Shown one piece after another: positions 61,921-64,000 of a stretch of 64,000 bases of DNA; within the stretch, counting starts at the first letter, position 1, and every line of letters begins with the position of its first letter. Where the stretch lies: contig NZ_CP114780.1 of the NCBI RefSeq assembly GCF_027359415.1, positions 1 through 64,000 on the forward strand, read 5' to 3'. This DNA comes from Prochlorococcus marinus str. MIT 0918. Its GTDB lineage: Bacteria; Cyanobacteriota; Cyanobacteriia; PCC-6307; Cyanobiaceae. Made by a program: the position numbers and the translations under genes. The notes under the pieces were generated by a model. The model was given only the letters and a program-made list of their open reading frames with translations, ran no database searches and had not been told where the DNA came from.

Positions 61921-62747
61921 TGAACTATAAAGAATTTAATTACAACCAATTAAAAGAGGATGCTTATTCTGTTAGAAAAAAAATATTAGAGCTTTCTTAT
62001 AAATCAGGTGGTGGACAGCATATAGGTGGAGGTCTTTCAATGGTTGAAATAATGTGTTACTTATATGGATATAGATTAAATATTAGTCCAGATAATCTTA
62101 CAGAAATAGATAGAGACCGCTTTATATTGTCCAAGGGACATGGAGTGCTAGGTTTTTATCCAATCCTTAATCATTATGGAATAATTAATGATGAAACTTT
62201 AAATACATATAAACAACAAGATTCTGAACTAATTTCTCACCCGATAAAAAATTATAATCTTGGAATTGAATCTTCTAATGGAAGTCTTGGTCATGGTTTA
62301 TCATATGGTTTAGGAATAGCTCATGGCTTAAAGTTAAAAGAAATTAATTCTAAGGTATTTATTTTAATGGGTGATGGTGAATGTAACGAAGGATCAGTTT
62401 GGGAAGCTGCAATGTCAGCTAGCACTTTAAAAATAGACAATTTAATATTAATAATTGATTTTAATAAGTATCAGAGTGATGGGAAAACACAAGAAATTAT
62501 CAATCAAGATCAATTAGCTGCAAGGTGGTCTTCATTTGGTTGGAATGTTATAGAAGTAAATGGACATGATTTTTTATCAATAGATAATGCCTTTCAGAAT
62601 AAAATGTTAATTGGATCTCCCAATCTCATATTAGCCCATACAATTAAAGGTAAAGGGGTTGATTTTATGGAGAACAACAATTCTTGGCATCATGGAAGAC
62701 TTACCGAAAATTTGTTTAATGAAGCAATAAATATTCTAAAAAGATGA
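61920..62747 (+). CDS. transketolase-like protein, N-terminal (TPP-binding) subunit
   Basis: A 275-residue protein matching the first half of transketolase: SGGGQHIGGGLSMVEIMC, SKGHGVLGFYPILNHYG, and the TPP motif GDGECNEGSVWEAAMSAS. It is split from the C-terminal half, as in two-gene transketolases of secondary-metabolite and O-antigen clusters. Overlaps the next gene in ATGATG. Confidence 0.92.
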   Translation: MNYKEFNYNQLKEDAYSVRKKILELSYKSGGGQHIGGGLSMVEIMCYLYGYRLNISPDNLTEIDRDRFILSKGHGVLGFYPILNHYGIINDETLNTYKQQDSELISHPIKNYNLGIESSNGSLGHGLSYGLGIAHGLKLKEINSKVFILMGDGECNEGSVWEAAMSASTLKIDNLILIIDFNKYQSDGKTQEIINQDQLAARWSSFGWNVIEVNGHDFLSIDNAFQNKMLIGSPNLILAHTIKGKGVDFMENNNSWHHGRLTENLFNEAINILKR

Positions 62748-63730
62748 TGCCAATTTTAAATAAGAATTTATCTAGACAGTGGTCAAGAATAGGTCAAAGA
62801 GGAATTTATGGCCAAAGTCTTTTATCTTTGGCAAATGACAATACCAATATATTTGCAATCTCAGCAGATTTGGGTAATTCTTCTGGTTTAGATAGATTCA
62901 AACAAAGTTTTCCAGAAAGGTTTATTAATATAGGTATTGCTGAACAAAATATGATTGGTTTCTCATCTGGATTATCCACTCTAGGTTATAACGTTTTTGT
63001 TTCTAGTTTTGCTCCATTTATTACTATGAGAGCGTGCGAACAAGTAAGAATGAATCTTGGATATATGCAGTCTAACGTCAAAATAGTTGCTATAGGAAGT
63101 GGTCTTTCGATGGGGTTTTTAGGTAATTCACATTTTGGTATAGAAGATATATCTATTGTTAGGTCAATTCCTAATATCCCTATTATTTGCCCATGTGATT
63201 GTTTTGAAGTTTATAAATCCCTAGAAGCATTATCTAATTACCAAGGCCCTGCCTTTTTAAGATTAACCGGAGGTTCTCCAGCTTCATCAATATATAAAGA
63301 AGACTATGAATTTGAAATTGGTAAATCAATTACCCTTAAGGAGGGTAAAGACATTTTGATTTTATCTCATGGAAGTATTCTTTCTAATGTTATTAAAGCT
63401 TCAGAGAAATTGGAAGATAATTACTCTATCTCCTGTCATATAGAAAATGTTCATACATTAAATCCTATCGATGATAAAATATTTTCTATTATAAAACAAT
63501 ATCAAACTATAATTACTATCGAGGAACACTCTATCATTGGGGGATTAAGTTCAATTATTTCTGATTCATTACTTTCGTTTAAAAATGATGTTAGTAACCA
63601 TATAAAAATAAATTTACCAGATAGCTTTCTTAAATCTGGTACATATGAGCAATTGTTAGAAAAATACTCACTCAGTAGTGATAAAATCTATTCTAGAATT
63701 GTTCATGAATATATAGAGACTAATAATTGA
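62744..63730 (+). CDS. transketolase-like protein, C-terminal (pyrimidine-binding) subunit
   Basis: A 328-residue second half of a transketolase/DXS-like enzyme: ISADLGNSSGLDRFKQSFPE, catalytic Glu in NIGIAEQNMIGFSSGLST and a C-terminal transketolase domain (KDILILSHGSILSNVIKA). With the previous gene it makes a full thiamine-dependent ketol-transfer enzyme. Confidence 0.92.
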   Translation: MMPILNKNLSRQWSRIGQRGIYGQSLLSLANDNTNIFAISADLGNSSGLDRFKQSFPERFINIGIAEQNMIGFSSGLSTLGYNVFVSSFAPFITMRACEQVRMNLGYMQSNVKIVAIGSGLSMGFLGNSHFGIEDISIVRSIPNIPIICPCDCFEVYKSLEALSNYQGPAFLRLTGGSPASSIYKEDYEFEIGKSITLKEGKDILILSHGSILSNVIKASEKLEDNYSISCHIENVHTLNPIDDKIFSIIKQYQTIITIEEHSIIGGLSSIISDSLLSFKNDVSNHIKINLPDSFLKSGTYEQLLEKYSLSSDKIYSRIVHEYIETNN

Positions 63731-63739
63731 TATTATTAA

Positions 63740-64000
63740 ATGGAAAATAAACGATTTAAAGCATTAGTTGTTCGACGAAGTATAGAAAAAGATTATAGTT
63801 TTAAATTAGAAGATAAAAACTTATCTGAGTTGCCTGATAAAGAACTTCTTGTTAGAGTCTATTATTCTTCTATAAACTATAAGGATGGAATGTCATGCTT
63901 AGGTAATCCCTCAATAACAAGAAGATACCCTCATACCCCAGGAGTTGATGCAGTAGGGGTTGTTGAAGAAAGTAATAATTCCGAATATAAAATAGGAGAT
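63740..64000 (+). CDS. MDR-family quinone/acrylyl-CoA reductase-like, cut by window end
   Basis: The first 87 residues of a medium-chain reductase of the YhdH/AcuI type: RVYYSSINYKDGMSCLGNPS, YPHTPGVDAVGVVEES. These enzymes reduce C=C bonds of enoyl thioesters or enones with NADPH. It is nine bases after the transketolase gene, so the operon continues beyond the window. Confidence 0.75.
   Translation, partial: MENKRFKALVVRRSIEKDYSFKLEDKNLSELPDKELLVRVYYSSINYKDGMSCLGNPSITRRYPHTPGVDAVGVVEESNNSEYKIGD

Overview
The window looks like chromosome from a low-light-type Prochlorococcus or a very close marine picocyanobacterium. The sequence is AT-rich, intergenic space is filled with tiny membrane-protein genes, and marker genes include ndhL, crtH, a PsbY-like gene, trmFO, a group-2 sigma factor, a porin with an SLH domain, and many small families typical of marine picocyanobacteria (DUF3007, DUF3303, DUF3721, DUF1651, DUF2214). 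It opens at dnaA. No rRNA, CRISPR array, transposase or integrase was found.

Backbone, about 1-31 kb: housekeeping genes (dnaA, glutathione S-transferase, glutathione reductase, Na+/Ca2+ exchanger family, pyrC, tRNA-Leu, ndhL, trpA, sigma factor, hisIE, QueD-like, crtH, trmFO, tRNA-Lys, rpsU, SRAP peptidase) with many small proteins, several below 60 residues. Signs of decay include a cyAbrB-type regulator broken by two frameshifts. Between rpsU and 19.4 kb lie a perfect 26-bp hairpin and a probable structured RNA.

Zinc locus, 31.5-37 kb: znuA, znuC, znuB and a Zur-type Fur regulator, with two CobW-type GTPases (one C-terminally truncated) and a small unknown protein. A palindromic Zur-box-like site sits between the divergent znuA and znuC. 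ZnuA carries a 20-residue Asp/His repeat encoded by 60-bp tandem DNA repeats plus an extra inserted domain, and the longer CobW protein carries eight His-Asp pairs.

Accessory region, 40-64 kb: cell-surface and biosynthetic genes with still lower GC. They include a FemAB-like acyltransferase, an FAD oxidoreductase, a methyltransferase, two paralogous GT-B-like surface-polysaccharide proteins, and a desaturase bracketed by tRNA-Pro and a 47-bp copy of its 3' half (a likely integration scar). From 54.7 kb to the window end a tightly packed operon encodes an acyl carrier protein, an AMP-forming acyl ligase, LuxE-like and LuxC-like proteins, a FabZ-like dehydratase, a GMC oxidoreductase with a small partner, an SDR, a split transketolase and a truncated MDR reductase. 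The logic suggests an ACP-bound acyl group reduced to an aldehyde and possibly extended by ketol transfer.

The strongest new signal is a 9-bp-period motif, TCTAG-N4-TCTAG, found upstream of several accessory genes and as five consecutive 9-bp units in front of the ACP/LuxE/LuxC operon. It may be the operator of an uncharacterised regulator that ties these scattered genes together.
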